This document shows positions 1 to 9,765 of a stretch of DNA of 51,437 nt, in pieces. The stretch spans positions 1-51,437 of the forward strand of contig JAFVAU010000015.1 in NCBI GenBank assembly GCA_017480345.1, given 5' to 3'. Origin of the DNA: Bacteroidales bacterium. GTDB lineage: Bacteria > Bacteroidota > Bacteroidia > Bacteroidales > UBA932. Numbering within the stretch: the stretch's first letter is position 1; every line of letters begins with the position of its first letter. A program made the translations under genes and the position numbers. The notes below the pieces were generated by a model. The model was not told where the DNA came from. It did no database searches and saw only the letters and a program-made list of their open reading frames with translations.

Positions 1-2
1 AC

Positions 3-173
3 AAGGGGAAGATGCGCCATATCACCCCGTTCGTCGGTGACCAAGTGGACATCTGCAAGGCCTTCGGACTCGATATCCCTGAGGGATGCGCCCCGCTCTA
101 CCGATCCCGCAAGGCTCCCGCGAAGCGTCCAGGAAGGCCTAAGAAACCGAAGGCGGTGAAACTGGAGAGTTAA
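3..173 (+). CDS. C-terminal fragment of an unknown protein (5' end outside window)
   Basis: An open frame enters from the left edge and stops at TAA 171-173, leaving 56 residues. The end of the protein is strongly basic and contains KRPGRPKKPK, which resembles an AT-hook (GRP core flanked by Lys/Arg). I do not recognise the family. It is followed by about 110 bases with no convincing gene; a second frame stays open from 160 to 267 but has only an internal ATG at 241. The codon use is unremarkable and no ATCGGCC heptamer occurs here, unlike the rest of the window. Confidence 0.45.
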   Translation, partial: KGKMRHITPFVGDQVDICKAFGLDIPEGCAPLYRSRKAPAKRPGRPKKPKAVKLES

Positions 174-283
174 TTGTACAAAAAATTGTAAAACTTACGA
201 GGGAACGGAAAGCTTGACGAAAGCCGGCTACTCCGTCATCATGACCCTGAACTGCAAGAAGAGATAATTCCTGAACACCCCAC

Positions 284-319
284 AAAAAAGTCCGAAGCTC
301 CACGCTCCGGACTTTTTTT
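284..319 (-). terminator. Rho-independent terminator of guaA
   Basis: Stem GTCCGgAGC/GCTtCGGAC is flanked by A6 and T7 runs, so it can work in both directions. It lies 16 bases beyond the guaA stop codon and also faces the gene entering from the left. Confidence 0.85.
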
Positions 320-334
320 GTGCCTTGCCGCAGG

Positions 335-1912
335 CTATTCCCACTCAATGGTTGCCGGGGGTTTGGAGGAGATGTCGTAAACTACCCGGTTCACACCGCG
401 GACTTTCCGGATAATCTCATTGGACACATCCCGCAGGAAATCGTAGGGAAGGGGGAACCAGTCGGCCGTCATGGCATCCGTAGACACCACGGCACGGAGG
501 GCTACCGGATTCTCATATGTGCGTTCATCTCCCATTACACCAACGCTCTTTACCGGCAGCAGAATCACGCCGGCCTGCCAGATGGCATCGTAGAGGTTGG
601 CGGCCTTCACGCGAGGGTCTGAAGCGGAAGGGAAATCCATGCCTGAACAGTCGTAGGCGCGGAGGTCGCGAATGAAAATGTCATCGGCCTCCCGTAGCAC
701 CGAGAGCTTTTCTTCGGTGACTTCTCCGATAATGCGGATGGCCAGCGACGGGCCCGGAAAAGGATGGCGGCTTACCAGCTCCTCCTTGATGCCAAGGGCA
801 CGGCCTACGCGGCGAACTTCATCTTTGAATAGCATCCTGAGCGGTTCCACAATTTTGAGGTTCATCTCCTCCGGCAAGCCACCCACATTATGGTGACTCT
901 TGATTTTGGAGGCGATGCCGGGGATGCCGGCGCTCTCAATAACATCCGGATAAATGGTCCCTTGGGCCAACCAGCGGGCGTTTTCTATCTTTTTGGCATA
1001 GGAATCAAAGGTCTCCACAAACAGCCGGCCGATAATCTTGCGCTTGGCCTCAGGCTCCGTCACGCCCTTGAGAGCCTCAAGGAAAGCCGCGGAGGCATCG
1101 GCCCCGATGACATTCAGGCCCATATCCTTGTAGGAGGCCAGCACTCCCTCGAATTCGTTTTTCCTGAGAAGGCCGTTGTTCACGAAGATGCAGGTGAGCT
1201 GGTCTCCGATGGCCTTGTGCAGCAGAACGCCAGCCACGGTGGAATCTACGCCGCCACTCAAGCCCAGAATGACTTTTTCCGTGCCGATTTTCCGCCGAAG
1301 ATCCTCCACGGTTGTATCAATGAAGGAATCCGGCGTCCAATCTCCTTTGCACCCGCAGATACCCAGGGCGAAATTCTCCAACATGCGGGAGCCTTCTGAG
1401 GTATGGAATACTTCGGGGTGGAACTGCACGGCATACGTGGGTTCGTCCGCGAACTGAAAAGCGGCGTTTACAACATCCGCCGTAGAAGCAATGACCTGCG
1501 CGCCTTTTGGAAGGGCCGATATGCTGTCTCCATGGGACATCCAAACCTGAGTCTGGCGGCTCACGCCCTTCAGGAGCGGGGATTCCGCCGTCACCGTAAG
1601 AATGGCGCGGCCGTACTCCCGGGTGTCGGAGGCTTCCACCTTTCCGCCACCGATATATGAGAGGTACTGGGCTCCATAGCAGATACCAAGCAGCGGAAGG
1701 CGGCCCCGGAAGGGGCTTAAATCGGCCTGAGGGGCATTGGCATCCCGCACGGAGCAGGGGCTTCCGGAAAGGATAACGCCTTTTACCGAAGCATCTATGT
1801 CGGGTACCTTGTTGTAGGGATAAATTTCGCAGAAAACATTCAGTTCCCTCAGGCGACGTCCGATGAGCTGCGTAACCTGGGAGCCAAAGTCTAAAATGAG
1901 GATTTTGTCCAT
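335..1912 (-). CDS. guaA: GMP synthase (glutamine-hydrolysing)
   Basis: Converts XMP to GMP using ATP and glutamine, the last step of guanine nucleotide synthesis in the cytosol. The N-terminal class I glutamine amidotransferase has the nucleophile motif LLGICYGAQ and AVQFHPEV. The ATP pyrophosphatase domain has the P-loop SGGVDS, and the dimerisation domain ends in PPATIEWE. The frame can be extended to a TTG at 1921, but that codon lies inside the -7 box at 1919-1926. The ATG at 1912 gives 525 residues, the usual family length, and is therefore preferred. It is transcribed divergently from pyrG, another glutamine amidotransferase, and glnN downstream of pyrG makes their common nitrogen donor. 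Confidence 0.97.
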   Translation of the reverse strand: MDKILILDFGSQVTQLIGRRLRELNVFCEIYPYNKVPDIDASVKGVILSGSPCSVRDANAPQADLSPFRGRLPLLGICYGAQYLSYIGGGKVEASDTREYGRAILTVTAESPLLKGVSRQTQVWMSHGDSISALPKGAQVIASTADVVNAAFQFADEPTYAVQFHPEVFHTSEGSRMLENFALGICGCKGDWTPDSFIDTTVEDLRRKIGTEKVILGLSGGVDSTVAGVLLHKAIGDQLTCIFVNNGLLRKNEFEGVLASYKDMGLNVIGADASAAFLEALKGVTEPEAKRKIIGRLFVETFDSYAKKIENARWLAQGTIYPDVIESAGIPGIASKIKSHHNVGGLPEEMNLKIVEPLRMLFKDEVRRVGRALGIKEELVSRHPFPGPSLAIRIIGEVTEEKLSVLREADDIFIRDLRAYDCSGMDFPSASDPRVKAANLYDAIWQAGVILLPVKSVGVMGDERTYENPVALRAVVSTDAMTADWFPLPYDFLRDVSNEIIRKVRGVNRVVYDISSKPPATIEWE

Positions 1913-1918
1913 TGCCTT

Positions 1919-1926
1919 CAAAAATA
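1919..1926 (-). promoter_or_regulatory. -7 promoter box of guaA
   Basis: On the minus strand this reads TATTTTTG, matching the Bacteroidota consensus TAnnTTTG. Only 6 bases separate it from the ATG at 1912, so the transcript should have almost no leader. This fixes the guaA start. Confidence 0.65.
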
Positions 1927-1961
1927 TCTTGCAATTTACGAATTATTTTCGAGAAAATCTC

Positions 1962-1969
1962 TATCTTTG
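1962..1969 (+). promoter_or_regulatory. -7 promoter box of pyrG
   Basis: TATCTTTG, a full match to TAnnTTTG, 25 bases upstream of the pyrG ATG. It is divergent from the guaA box 35 bases away. Confidence 0.75.
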
Positions 1970-1972
1970 AAC

Positions 1973-1992
1973 CCCGGTATATAAATATCGGG
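1973..1992 (+). promoter_or_regulatory. Hairpin in the pyrG leader abutting the start codon
   Basis: Arms CCCGGTAT and ATATCGGG pair over 8 positions (one G-T) around the loop ATAA. The hairpin fills nearly the whole predicted leader and ends two bases before the ATG. It could affect translation initiation or CTP-dependent control of pyrG, but that is inference from position only. Confidence 0.4.
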
Positions 1993-1994
1993 CT

Positions 1995-3614
1995 ATGAAC
2001 ACCAAGTATATTTTCGTTACGGGAGGAGTGGCATCCTCTCTGGGAAAAGGGATTATCGCGGCCTCCCTGGCCAAACTTCTTCAGGCTAGAGGCCTCCGCG
2101 TCACCATCCAGAAATTCGACCCTTATCTGAACATAGACCCCGGAACGTTGAACCCCTACGAACACGGGGAATGCTATGTGACGGAGGACGGGGCAGAAAC
2201 GGACTTGGACCTGGGGCATTATGAACGCTTTCTGGGGGTATATACCTCGCAGGCCAACAACGTTACCACCGGCAGAATCTACAACACCGTCATTACAAAA
2301 GAAAGGGAAGGCGCGTATTTGGGAAAAACGGTCCAGATTGTCCCCCATATTACGGATGAAATCAAACGCAGAATGCTTCTTCTGGGCCAAACCGGAGACT
2401 ACGACGTCATCATCACGGAAGTGGGTGGCACCGTGGGCGACATGGAAAGCCAGCCATTTGTGGAGGCCATGCGTCAATTGCAGTGGGAGATGCCGGAAGA
2501 AGATTTCCTAAGCATCCATCTTACCCTCATTCCTTATTTGAAGGCGGCAAAAGAGCTCAAAACCAAGCCCACACAGCACTCCGTGCAGGAATTGCAGTCA
2601 CAAGGAGTCCATCCGGACATCATCGTCTGCCGTACCGAAAAAGAGCTGACGCCGGAACTCCGGCGCAAGATTGCCCTTTTCTGCAATGTAAAGCCCGGCC
2701 ACGTCATCCAGTCCATGGATGCCTGGAGCATTTACCAGGTTCCGTTTAATATGGAAGCGGAACACTTGGATGAGGTGGTTGTGAATAAATTGGAAATTCC
2801 GGACCTCCCGGCGCCGGATTTGAGCAAACTGAAAAGTTTTCTGGAAAAGCTGGCACATCCGGAGTCGGAAGTAAACATAGCCCTTGTTGGAAAATATGTA
2901 GAGCTTCAAGATGCCTACAAGAGCATTCAGGAGAGTTTTGTCCATGCCGGAGCGGCCAACTGCTGCAAAGTGAATGTTATCACGGTTCAGGCCGACCACA
3001 TTACCCCCGAAAATGTTTCTGAAAAACTCTCCCGCGTGGATGGTATTCTGGTGGCCCCGGGCTTTGGCGCCCGCGGTCTGGAAGGGAAAATCTGTGCCGT
3101 CCGCCACGCCAGGGAAAACAAAATCCCCTTCTTTGGCATTTGTCTGGGGATGCAAATGGCCGTGGTGGAATTTTCCAGAAACGTCTTGGGCTGGGCCGAC
3201 GCCGCCTCCACCGAAGAAAACCCGGACACCAAGCACCCGGTAATAGACTTGATGGAGGAGCAGAAAAAAACCACCCGGAAAGGAGGGACCATGCGCCTGG
3301 GGGCTTATCCCTGCAAGGTGCAAAAGGGAACACTGGCCTCTCAGATATACGGCAGGCAAATGATTTCCGAGCGGCACCGGCACCGGTATGAACTTAATAA
3401 CCTTTATGCCGACGAATTGCAGGCGGCAGGCCTCCACGTGAGTGGAATCAATCCTCAAAGTCGCCTGGCAGAGATTGTTGAGATTCCGGAGCATCCCTTT
3501 TTTATCGCCACTCAGTTCCACCCGGAACTGAAGAGTACGCCGGAGCACCCTCAACCCATTTTTGTTCACTTTGTCAAAGCGGCATTGAACCATAAGAGTA
3601 ATAAAAATAGTTGA
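1995..3614 (+). CDS. pyrG: CTP synthase
   Basis: Makes CTP from UTP, ATP and glutamine. The synthetase domain opens with KYIFVTGGVASSLGKGI (P-loop) and has the conserved KFDPYLNIDPGTLNPYEHGE segment. The C-terminal class I amidotransferase has the nucleophile motif FFGICLGMQ and the His/Glu motif TQFHPE. The length of 539 residues is normal. The ATG at 1995 is the only sensible start, two bases after a leader hairpin. glnN follows 4 bases after the stop, so the two are probably cotranscribed and the product of the second (glutamine) is a substrate of the first. Confidence 0.97.
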   Translation: MNTKYIFVTGGVASSLGKGIIAASLAKLLQARGLRVTIQKFDPYLNIDPGTLNPYEHGECYVTEDGAETDLDLGHYERFLGVYTSQANNVTTGRIYNTVITKEREGAYLGKTVQIVPHITDEIKRRMLLLGQTGDYDVIITEVGGTVGDMESQPFVEAMRQLQWEMPEEDFLSIHLTLIPYLKAAKELKTKPTQHSVQELQSQGVHPDIIVCRTEKELTPELRRKIALFCNVKPGHVIQSMDAWSIYQVPFNMEAEHLDEVVVNKLEIPDLPAPDLSKLKSFLEKLAHPESEVNIALVGKYVELQDAYKSIQESFVHAGAANCCKVNVITVQADHITPENVSEKLSRVDGILVAPGFGARGLEGKICAVRHARENKIPFFGICLGMQMAVVEFSRNVLGWADAASTEENPDTKHPVIDLMEEQKKTTRKGGTMRLGAYPCKVQKGTLASQIYGRQMISERHRHRYELNNLYADELQAAGLHVSGINPQSRLAEIVEIPEHPFFIATQFHPELKSTPEHPQPIFVHFVKAALNHKSNKNS

Positions 3615-3618
3615 TGAT

Positions 3619-5793
3619 ATGGCAAATTTCAGAGAAAAAGCGCTTCAAGCCGCAGCGGCCCATGAGGCAAAGAGATATTTTGAAGAAGCTGGTCCCGTTT
3701 CCACATATTTCGGGCAAAATGTATTTTCTCCGGAAGTTATGCGGGAATACATGTCTGCACAGGCCTATGAGGCCGTTTTGACGGCGCGCAAGACCGGGGA
3801 GAAAATCGACCGGTCTCTGGCCGATGAGATTGCCTCCGGCATGAAGTCCTGGGCCACGGAGCGGGGAGCCACCCATTATACCCATCTTTTCCAACCCCTC
3901 ACCGGTTCCACGGCAGAGAAGCATGAGGCGTTCTTGTCCCTGGAAGACGGAGCCGCCATGGAAAACTTCAAGGGAAACGCCCTGGTACAACAGGAGCCGG
4001 ATGCGTCCAGTTTTCCCAACGGAGGGCTGCGGAACACCTTCGAAGCGAGGGGATATTCGGCCTGGGATCCCCATTCCCCCGCTTTTATACTGGATGAGAC
4101 ACTCTGCATCCCCTCGGTGTTTGTCTCTTATACCGGGGAGGCCCTGGACATGAAGGTGCCTAACCTGAGGTCTATCCAGGCCCTGGACGATGCCGCCACT
4201 GCCGTGGCCCGTCTCTTCGAGCCGGATGTCCGGCATGTGCGGGTGAACGTGGGCCTGGAGCAGGAGTATTTCCTGGTGGACGAGGCCCTCTATAACGCCC
4301 GACCGGATTTGCAGCTGTGCAGCCGCACTGTGATAGGCCATACATCGGCCAAAGACCAGCAACTGTCCGACCATTACTTCGGGGCCATTCCGTCTCGGGT
4401 TGCGGCCTTTATGAAAGACTTTGAAACGCAGGCTTTCAAGCTGGGCATTCCCCTGCAGACCCGCCACAACGAAGTGGCTCCGGGCCAGTTTGAGTGTGCC
4501 CCTGTCTTTTCCGAAATCACCACGGCCATTGACCAAAACATGCTGCTGATGATTGTGATGCAGAAGGTGGCGGAAAAGCACCATTTAAAAGTCATTTTCC
4601 ACGAGAAACCCTTCCAAGGGGTGAACGGAAGTGGAAAACACTGTAACTGGTCCATGCAGACAGACACAGGCGTAAACCTGCTCTCTCCGGGAAAAACACC
4701 GGAAAAGAACCTTCGCTTCCTGTCCTTCTATGTTGCGGTAGTAAAAGGCGTCTGCCGGCACCAGGACCTCCTCATGGCCTCCGTCTGCTCGCTGAGCAAT
4801 TCCTATCGCCTGGGTGGTCATGAGGCCCCGCCGGCAGTGATGTCCGTCTTCTCCGGCTCTACACTTACGCATGTGTTCCAGAGTCTGCTTCAACCGGAAG
4901 GTCTTGCCCAGGAGGCAGCCGTCAAAAAGAGCATCGACCTGATAGGCTCCCTTCCGGAAATCATTCCGGACAATACAGACCGCAACCGCACCTCTCCATT
5001 CGCCTTCACAGGCAACCGTTTCGAGTTCCGGGCCGTTGGAGCATCGGCCAATGCCGCAGCCAGCACGTATGTGCTCAATGCCGCCGTGGCGGAAAGTCTC
5101 AAAGATTTCCAGGCCCGCGTAGAAGAGAAGCTTGCACGAGGAGAGGCCAAGGACAAAGCCCTGCTGGCCGTCATCCGCGCCTTTCTGGAAGAAGCAGCCC
5201 CGGTGATGTTCGAAGGAAACGGCTATAGTCAGGAATGGCAGCGGGAAGCCGTCCGCAGAGGCCTTTCTCCCGTCACCAACGTGCCCCTGGCTTTCCAAAC
5301 CTTCCGTAAAGAAAAATCCGTGGAGCTTTTCTCCCATACGGGTGTCCTTACCCCCAGCGAAATTGAGGCTCGCGTAGAGGTCCAGGAAGAAACCTACGTG
5401 AAAAAGATGCAGATTGAAGCCCGCGTGCTGGGAGATGTCTGCCTCAATCACGTGATTCCGGCCGCCGTCACCTACCAGAACGTCCTTATCAGAAACATCC
5501 AGGGAAGCAAGGAAATCTTTGGTGAGGAGTACCTCCACCTTTGTGAGGCCGACATTGAGACCTGCCGAAAAATTGCCGGATTCATCAATGCCCTGTCCGC
5601 CGATGTCAAAACCCTGGTGGAGACCCGCAAAAAAGCCAACCGCATGGAGAACATGCCGGAACGGGCCTACGCCTACTCAACGGAGGTCAAAACCCTGATG
5701 GACAAAGTACGCGAGAGTGCCGACAACCTGGAAATGCTGGTGGACGACGCCCTGTGGCCGCTTCCCAAATACCGGGAGTTGCTGTTCTTCTAG
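3619..5793 (+). CDS. glnN: Glutamine synthetase type III
   Basis: Makes glutamine from glutamate, ammonia and ATP. The length of 724 residues and segments such as [31 protein letters not shown] and [12 protein letters not shown] identify the large GSIII class typical of Bacteroidota, rather than the roughly 470-residue GSI. It lies 4 bases downstream of pyrG and is probably in the same transcript. Its TAG stop overlaps the TAG stop of convergent guaB in the tetranucleotide CTAG, so no terminator separates them. Confidence 0.95.
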   Translation: MANFREKALQAAAAHEAKRYFEEAGPVSTYFGQNVFSPEVMREYMSAQAYEAVLTARKTGEKIDRSLADEIASGMKSWATERGATHYTHLFQPLTGSTAEKHEAFLSLEDGAAMENFKGNALVQQEPDASSFPNGGLRNTFEARGYSAWDPHSPAFILDETLCIPSVFVSYTGEALDMKVPNLRSIQALDDAATAVARLFEPDVRHVRVNVGLEQEYFLVDEALYNARPDLQLCSRTVIGHTSAKDQQLSDHYFGAIPSRVAAFMKDFETQAFKLGIPLQTRHNEVAPGQFECAPVFSEITTAIDQNMLLMIVMQKVAEKHHLKVIFHEKPFQGVNGSGKHCNWSMQTDTGVNLLSPGKTPEKNLRFLSFYVAVVKGVCRHQDLLMASVCSLSNSYRLGGHEAPPAVMSVFSGSTLTHVFQSLLQPEGLAQEAAVKKSIDLIGSLPEIIPDNTDRNRTSPFAFTGNRFEFRAVGASANAAASTYVLNAAVAESLKDFQARVEEKLARGEAKDKALLAVIRAFLEEAAPVMFEGNGYSQEWQREAVRRGLSPVTNVPLAFQTFRKEKSVELFSHTGVLTPSEIEARVEVQEETYVKKMQIEARVLGDVCLNHVIPAAVTYQNVLIRNIQGSKEIFGEEYLHLCEADIETCRKIAGFINALSADVKTLVETRKKANRMENMPERAYAYSTEVKTLMDKVRESADNLEMLVDDALWPLPKYRELLFF

Positions 5794-6863
5794 TAATTCG
5801 GTGCTTTTTTGGCGATGGCCACGTCGTGCGGGTGGTTTTCCTGCACGGTGGCGGGGCTTATCTTAATGAAACGGGCGCTGTGAAGGGCTGTGAGGTCGGC
5901 GGCGCCGCAGTAGCCCATGCCGGAGCGGAGACCGCCCTCCAGCTGGTACAGGACATCGGCCACGGGGCCTTTGTAGGCCACACGGGCCACCACGCCTTCG
6001 GGAACCAGCTTCTTGACGTCTTTCTGGAAGTAGCGGTCGGCGCTGCCGGCCTCCATGGCATCGATGGAACCCATGCCACGGTAGCCTTTCATCTTGACGC
6101 CGTCCACTTCCACCACTTCGCCGGGGGCTTCGTCGGTGCCGGCGAACATGCTGCCGCACATGACGCAGTGGGCGCCGGCGGCCAGGGCCTTCACCACATC
6201 TCCGGAGTAACGGAGGCCGCCGTCGGCAATCACGGGCACGCTTTCTCCGGCCACGGAAGCCACGGCCGCAATGGCGGTGAGCTGGGGCACACCCACACCC
6301 GCCACGATGCGCGTGGTGCAGATGGAGCCGGGGCCGATACCCACCTTAAGCCCGTCCGCGCCGGCGGCAATGAGGTCCCGGGCGGCCTCGGAGGTGGCAA
6401 TGTTGCCCACCACCACGTCCAGCTCCGGGAAGGCGGCCTTGATGGCCTTCAGGGTGTCTATCACGCCCTTGGAGTGTCCGTGGGCGGAGTCCAGCACCAC
6501 GGCATCCACGCCGGCGGCCACCAGGGCCTTCACGCGGTCCAGGGCGTCGGCCGTGATGCCCACGCCGGCAGCCACGCGGGCGCCTCCGTCGGCTTTTACC
6601 TTGGCCACCTGGGCGGCCTGGGCCTCGATGCCCATGTTCTTATGGATGACGCCGATTCCTCCGGCCTGGGCCATGGCCAGCGCCATGGGGGCCTCCGTCA
6701 CCGTGTCCATGGCGGCCGATGCGAAGGGAGAACCCAGGTAGATGTGCTTGGAGAATCGGCCCTTCAGAGAGACCTCCCTGGGAAGGACCTGGGAGAAGGC
6801 GGGAACCAGCAGGACATCGTCAAAGGTGATTCCGTCGGGGATGATTCGGTCTTGGAGGCTCAT
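5790..6863 (-). CDS. guaB: IMP dehydrogenase lacking CBS domains
   Basis: Oxidises IMP to XMP with NAD, the committed step to GMP; GuaA upstream uses XMP. The TIM-barrel core is complete: the FDDVLLVP start, the loop [17 protein letters not shown] with the catalytic Cys, and the flap around [19 protein letters not shown]. The protein is only 357 residues because [17 protein letters not shown] runs directly into GARVAAGVG, where the roughly 120-residue Bateman (CBS pair) module sits in ordinary GuaB. GMP reductase is less likely because the IMPDH-type flap and NHPHD-containing tail are present. Start and apt stop share one base (TAATG), suggesting coupled translation. Confidence 0.93.
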   Translation of the reverse strand: MSLQDRIIPDGITFDDVLLVPAFSQVLPREVSLKGRFSKHIYLGSPFASAAMDTVTEAPMALAMAQAGGIGVIHKNMGIEAQAAQVAKVKADGGARVAAGVGITADALDRVKALVAAGVDAVVLDSAHGHSKGVIDTLKAIKAAFPELDVVVGNIATSEAARDLIAAGADGLKVGIGPGSICTTRIVAGVGVPQLTAIAAVASVAGESVPVIADGGLRYSGDVVKALAAGAHCVMCGSMFAGTDEAPGEVVEVDGVKMKGYRGMGSIDAMEAGSADRYFQKDVKKLVPEGVVARVAYKGPVADVLYQLEGGLRSGMGYCGAADLTALHSARFIKISPATVQENHPHDVAIAKKAPNY

Positions 6864-7441
6864 TATTCAGACTCTTTTACGTGGATGAGGGACTTGACGG
6901 GGGCGATGTCTTCCAGACGGGCGCGACCGGGGAGGTCGTCAATCTCTACCAGAAACACGAAGTCCTTCACCTTTACCTTGTAGCTCTTTCCGTCAATGTA
7001 CACCGTCTGGGCATTGAGGCCCTGGGCCAGGCCGCGGGCCGTGCCGCCGGTGGCCAGGATGTCGTCGAAGAAAGTGATCTCGATGGTGTCTCCGGATGGC
7101 GCGGAAGCGGCCAGGTCCGACTTGCGGAAGTACACGTGGTCCGGACCGTACTCCTTCATGATTTCCACCTGGATGAGGTCTCCCTCCTTGAAGGGAAGCT
7201 TGCCTTTCTTGCGCAGGGGAATCAGGTTCCTCACGATGTTGTTTCCATAGAGCATGCCGGCGCCGAAGAGGAAGCCGCGCGCCTCGGGGGCGGCCACGTT
7301 GGGGGCGTCGCAGAGGGCGGCGAGGTCGTCACAGAGGTGCCGGTACAGCTCCTTGTCCTGAAGGAAGGGAATGATGTCCACGAAGTTGACTCCCTTGATG
7401 GGGAAGTCCGGATAGAATTTGACGTACTTAGAGTAATCCAT
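6863..7441 (-). CDS. apt: Adenine phosphoribosyltransferase-like protein
   Basis: A type I phosphoribosyltransferase of 192 residues. The PRPP-binding loop is visible in [14 protein letters not shown], and the N-terminal part ([18 protein letters not shown]) resembles Apt, which salvages adenine to AMP. The substrate assignment is by resemblance; xanthine or another purine base is not excluded. It sits between the hemerythrin-LuxR gene (2-base gap) and guaB (1-base overlap) in one operon. Confidence 0.8.
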   Translation of the reverse strand: MDYSKYVKFYPDFPIKGVNFVDIIPFLQDKELYRHLCDDLAALCDAPNVAAPEARGFLFGAGMLYGNNIVRNLIPLRKKGKLPFKEGDLIQVEIMKEYGPDHVYFRKSDLAASAPSGDTIEITFFDDILATGGTARGLAQGLNAQTVYIDGKSYKVKVKDFVFLVEIDDLPGRARLEDIAPVKSLIHVKESE

Positions 7442-7443
7442 AA

Positions 7444-8373
7444 TTATTCAACAGAATTCATGTCTATCAGGTTGTTCAGGAGGGCGTACACGGTGAGCCC
7501 GGCCACCGTCTTGATGCCCGTCTTGCGGGTGATGTTCTTGCGGTGGGTGATAACCGTGTAGATGGAGATGTTGTGCTGGTCTGCAATCTCCTTGTTGAGC
7601 ATGCCCTTGGCCACGCTCACCAGGATTTCCTTCTCGCGGGCGCTCAGCTCCTCCCCTTCCGGGCGGGCGGCGGCCACCACTTCTTCCATGCGCATGACCA
7701 TGGGCACCAGGATGTCGTCCTCAATATGGGTGTGCTTCCGGAGGTCCTGCTCCAGCGAGTACAGGTAGAAGAGGACGCTGTAGGCCTCCTGCCGGTCTCC
7801 CCGGGGCGGAAAATACATCATGATAAGGTTTTTCAGATCGGCCAGCTTTTCCTCCACGTTGGTGTGGTTCTCCTCGTATTCGCCGATGGTGAAGGCGTTG
7901 CCGTCCTCCGAATTGAGCATCTTCTCCACATAGGGGAACACCGTCTCCTCTTCATATTGGAAGTGGGCCAGCAATTCCTCCTTGTACTCGTTAAAGAAGC
8001 GCCAGAGCACGTTTTTCTGCTTTTCGTCGCAGTCTCTTACCATCTTCCGGAGAGACTCTTCCAATGCGGGAATCACGCTGCCCGTATAATAGCTATGGGA
8101 GTTGCGGAGGTAGTCCAGGATGCCGCCAAGGTCTGCATTTTGGAGCTCCTCCCGGCTGGGCCGATACCCCTCCGTCACATACATGCGGCACAGCATGAGG
8201 AAGGTGCCGGGGTCTACGCCCGCCTCACCGCAGACTTCCTCAACCGTCTTTTCTCCGAATCCCAGGTGGAGTCCCATGCGCCCGAAAACCCCGAAGAGGG
8301 CATAGTCGGCGTCCAGGAGGTCTGCCATGTGCATGGCAGCACTCATTCCTTTACGCTCGCGTGGGTTTTTCAT
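7444..8373 (-). CDS. Hemerythrin-domain sensor fused to LuxR-type DNA-binding domain
   Basis: 309 residues in three parts. Residues about 15-65 resemble the N-terminal domain of the RIC/YtfE/ScdA iron-repair family but lack its Cys-Cys pair. Residues about 85-230 are a hemerythrin (HHE) domain with likely di-iron ligands H92, H136, E140, H169, H213 and E217. Residues about 240-305 are a LuxR/NarL helix-turn-helix (LSAREKEILVSVAKGMLNK). The architecture predicts a transcription factor that senses oxygen, nitric oxide or iron state through a di-iron site. It is the first gene of the operon with apt and guaB, so control of purine salvage and GMP synthesis is possible. ATG 8373 follows the -7 box by 6 bases. 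Confidence 0.85.
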   Translation of the reverse strand: MKNPRERKGMSAAMHMADLLDADYALFGVFGRMGLHLGFGEKTVEEVCGEAGVDPGTFLMLCRMYVTEGYRPSREELQNADLGGILDYLRNSHSYYTGSVIPALEESLRKMVRDCDEKQKNVLWRFFNEYKEELLAHFQYEEETVFPYVEKMLNSEDGNAFTIGEYEENHTNVEEKLADLKNLIMMYFPPRGDRQEAYSVLFYLYSLEQDLRKHTHIEDDILVPMVMRMEEVVAAARPEGEELSAREKEILVSVAKGMLNKEIADQHNISIYTVITHRKNITRKTGIKTVAGLTVYALLNNLIDMNSVE

Positions 8374-8379
8374 AATTCA

Positions 8380-8387
8380 CAAAGTTA
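8380..8387 (-). promoter_or_regulatory. -7 promoter box of the hemerythrin-LuxR/apt/guaB operon
   Basis: TAACTTTG on the minus strand, 6 bases before the ATG, so the leader is nearly absent. It is divergent from the nhaC promoter. Confidence 0.65.
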
Positions 8388-8408
8388 GTTATTTTTTCGA
8401 AAATAGCG

Positions 8409-8416
8409 TAACTTTG
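8409..8416 (+). promoter_or_regulatory. -7 promoter box of nhaC-queH
   Basis: TAACTTTG followed by C, 23 bases upstream of ATG 8440. Confidence 0.7.
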
Positions 8417-8439
8417 CAGTCCCCAAACGAACTGAATTT

Positions 8440-9765
8440 ATGGCCATTCACACAGAAAAAACGCAGCATCGGGCGCCGGCCGCACGCAAAATGAACGGCT
8501 GGCTGGCCCTGAGCCCACTTTTTGTCTTCCTGGCGGTATACCTGGCCGGCTCCATCGTGGCCCACGATTTTTACAAGGTGCCGGTGGCCGCGGCCTTCAT
8601 CATTGCATCGGCCTATGCCCTCCTTATCACGCGAAGCGTGGAGAAGACGGACGACAAGATTGCCATTTTCTCCGAGGGCGCGGGCAACCAGAACGTGCTG
8701 CTGATGATCTGGATTTTCGTGCTGGCGGGGGCTTTTGCCGCCACGGCCAAGGACATCGGGGCCATTGACGCCACGGTGAACGCTACCCTGCGGGTGCTGC
8801 CCGGGAACCTGCTGTATGCCGGTCTTTTCCTGGCGGCCTGCTTCATTTCCATGGCCATCGGCACGTCTGTGGGGACCATTGTGGCGCTGGTGCCCATTGC
8901 TTCCGGCATTGCGGCGGAGGTGGGAGTGGGCGTTCCCTTCATGACGGCCATCATCGTGGGCGGGGCTTTCTTCGGAGACAATCTTTCCTTCATTTCAGAC
9001 ACCACCGTGGCGGCTACGGGGAGCCAGGGATGCTCCATGCGGGACAAATTCCGCGTGAACCTGTGGATTGCGGCTCCGGCGGCCATCCTGGTCACGGGGC
9101 TGTATGTGGTGCTGGGACTTTCCGTGACGGCGGCCCCTTCCGCCGCACCCGTGCAATGGATAGGGCTGCTTCCCTACCTGCTGGTGATAGGCCTGGCGCT
9201 GGCGGGGGTGAACGTGGTCACCGTGCTGGCCATAGGAATTGGCGTAAACGGCATCATAGGCTGGTGTACAGGCGCTTTTGACTTCGTGGGCTGGATGGCT
9301 TCCATCGGCGGAGGCATCGGCTCCATGGGAGAGCTCATCATCGTGTCGCTGCTGGCGGGCGGCCTGCTGGAAATCATCCGCTACAACGGCGGCCTGCAGT
9401 TTATCACGGGCGGCCTTACCCGGCGCATCGCAGGCCGACGGGCCGCTTCCCTTTCCATCGCCGCCCTGGTGTCCCTGGTGAACCTGTGCACGGCCAACAA
9501 CACCATCGCCATCATTACGGTGGGGCCTCTGGCCAAGGATATCACCGAGCGCTTCGGCCTGGATCCGCGCAAGACGGCCTCCATCCTGGACACCTTCTCC
9601 TGCCTGATGCAGGGCATCATTCCCTATGGGGCGCAGATGCTCATGGCCAGCGGCCTGGCGGGGGTGTCGGCCCTGGCTATCATCGGCCACCTGTATTATC
9701 CCTTTGCGCTGGGCGTCATGGCCTTCCTTTCCATTGTCCTGCGCTTTCCCCGGAGGTATTCCTGA
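8440..9765 (+). CDS. NhaC-family Na+/H+ antiporter-like membrane protein
   Basis: 441 residues with about 11 hydrophobic segments. The conserved central segment GGAFFGDNLSFISDTTVAATGSQGCSMRDKF is characteristic of the NhaC family in the inner membrane, which exchanges sodium (or an organic anion, in malate-lactate relatives) for protons. Substrate cannot be settled from sequence. The stop TGA shares its last base with the queH start (TGATG), so the two are cotranscribed although functionally unrelated. Confidence 0.85.
   Translation: MAIHTEKTQHRAPAARKMNGWLALSPLFVFLAVYLAGSIVAHDFYKVPVAAAFIIASAYALLITRSVEKTDDKIAIFSEGAGNQNVLLMIWIFVLAGAFAATAKDIGAIDATVNATLRVLPGNLLYAGLFLAACFISMAIGTSVGTIVALVPIASGIAAEVGVGVPFMTAIIVGGAFFGDNLSFISDTTVAATGSQGCSMRDKFRVNLWIAAPAAILVTGLYVVLGLSVTAAPSAAPVQWIGLLPYLLVIGLALAGVNVVTVLAIGIGVNGIIGWCTGAFDFVGWMASIGGGIGSMGELIIVSLLAGGLLEIIRYNGGLQFITGGLTRRIAGRRAASLSIAALVSLVNLCTANNTIAIITVGPLAKDITERFGLDPRKTASILDTFSCLMQGIIPYGAQMLMASGLAGVSALAIIGHLYYPFALGVMAFLSIVLRFPRRYS

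Noticed and set aside
160-267. Short open frame ending at TAA 265-267
   Set aside because: No start codon except an internal ATG leaving eight codons, no ribosome site, no recognisable product.
1913-1921. TTG start for guaA at 1921
   Set aside because: It lies inside the -7 promoter box; ATG 1912 gives the standard protein length.
5754-6983. 409-residue Gly/His-rich plus-strand frame opposite guaB
   Set aside because: Composition reflects the complement of guaB codons. The His richness is a byproduct of GTG/CAC complementarity, unlike the real insert in aroC.
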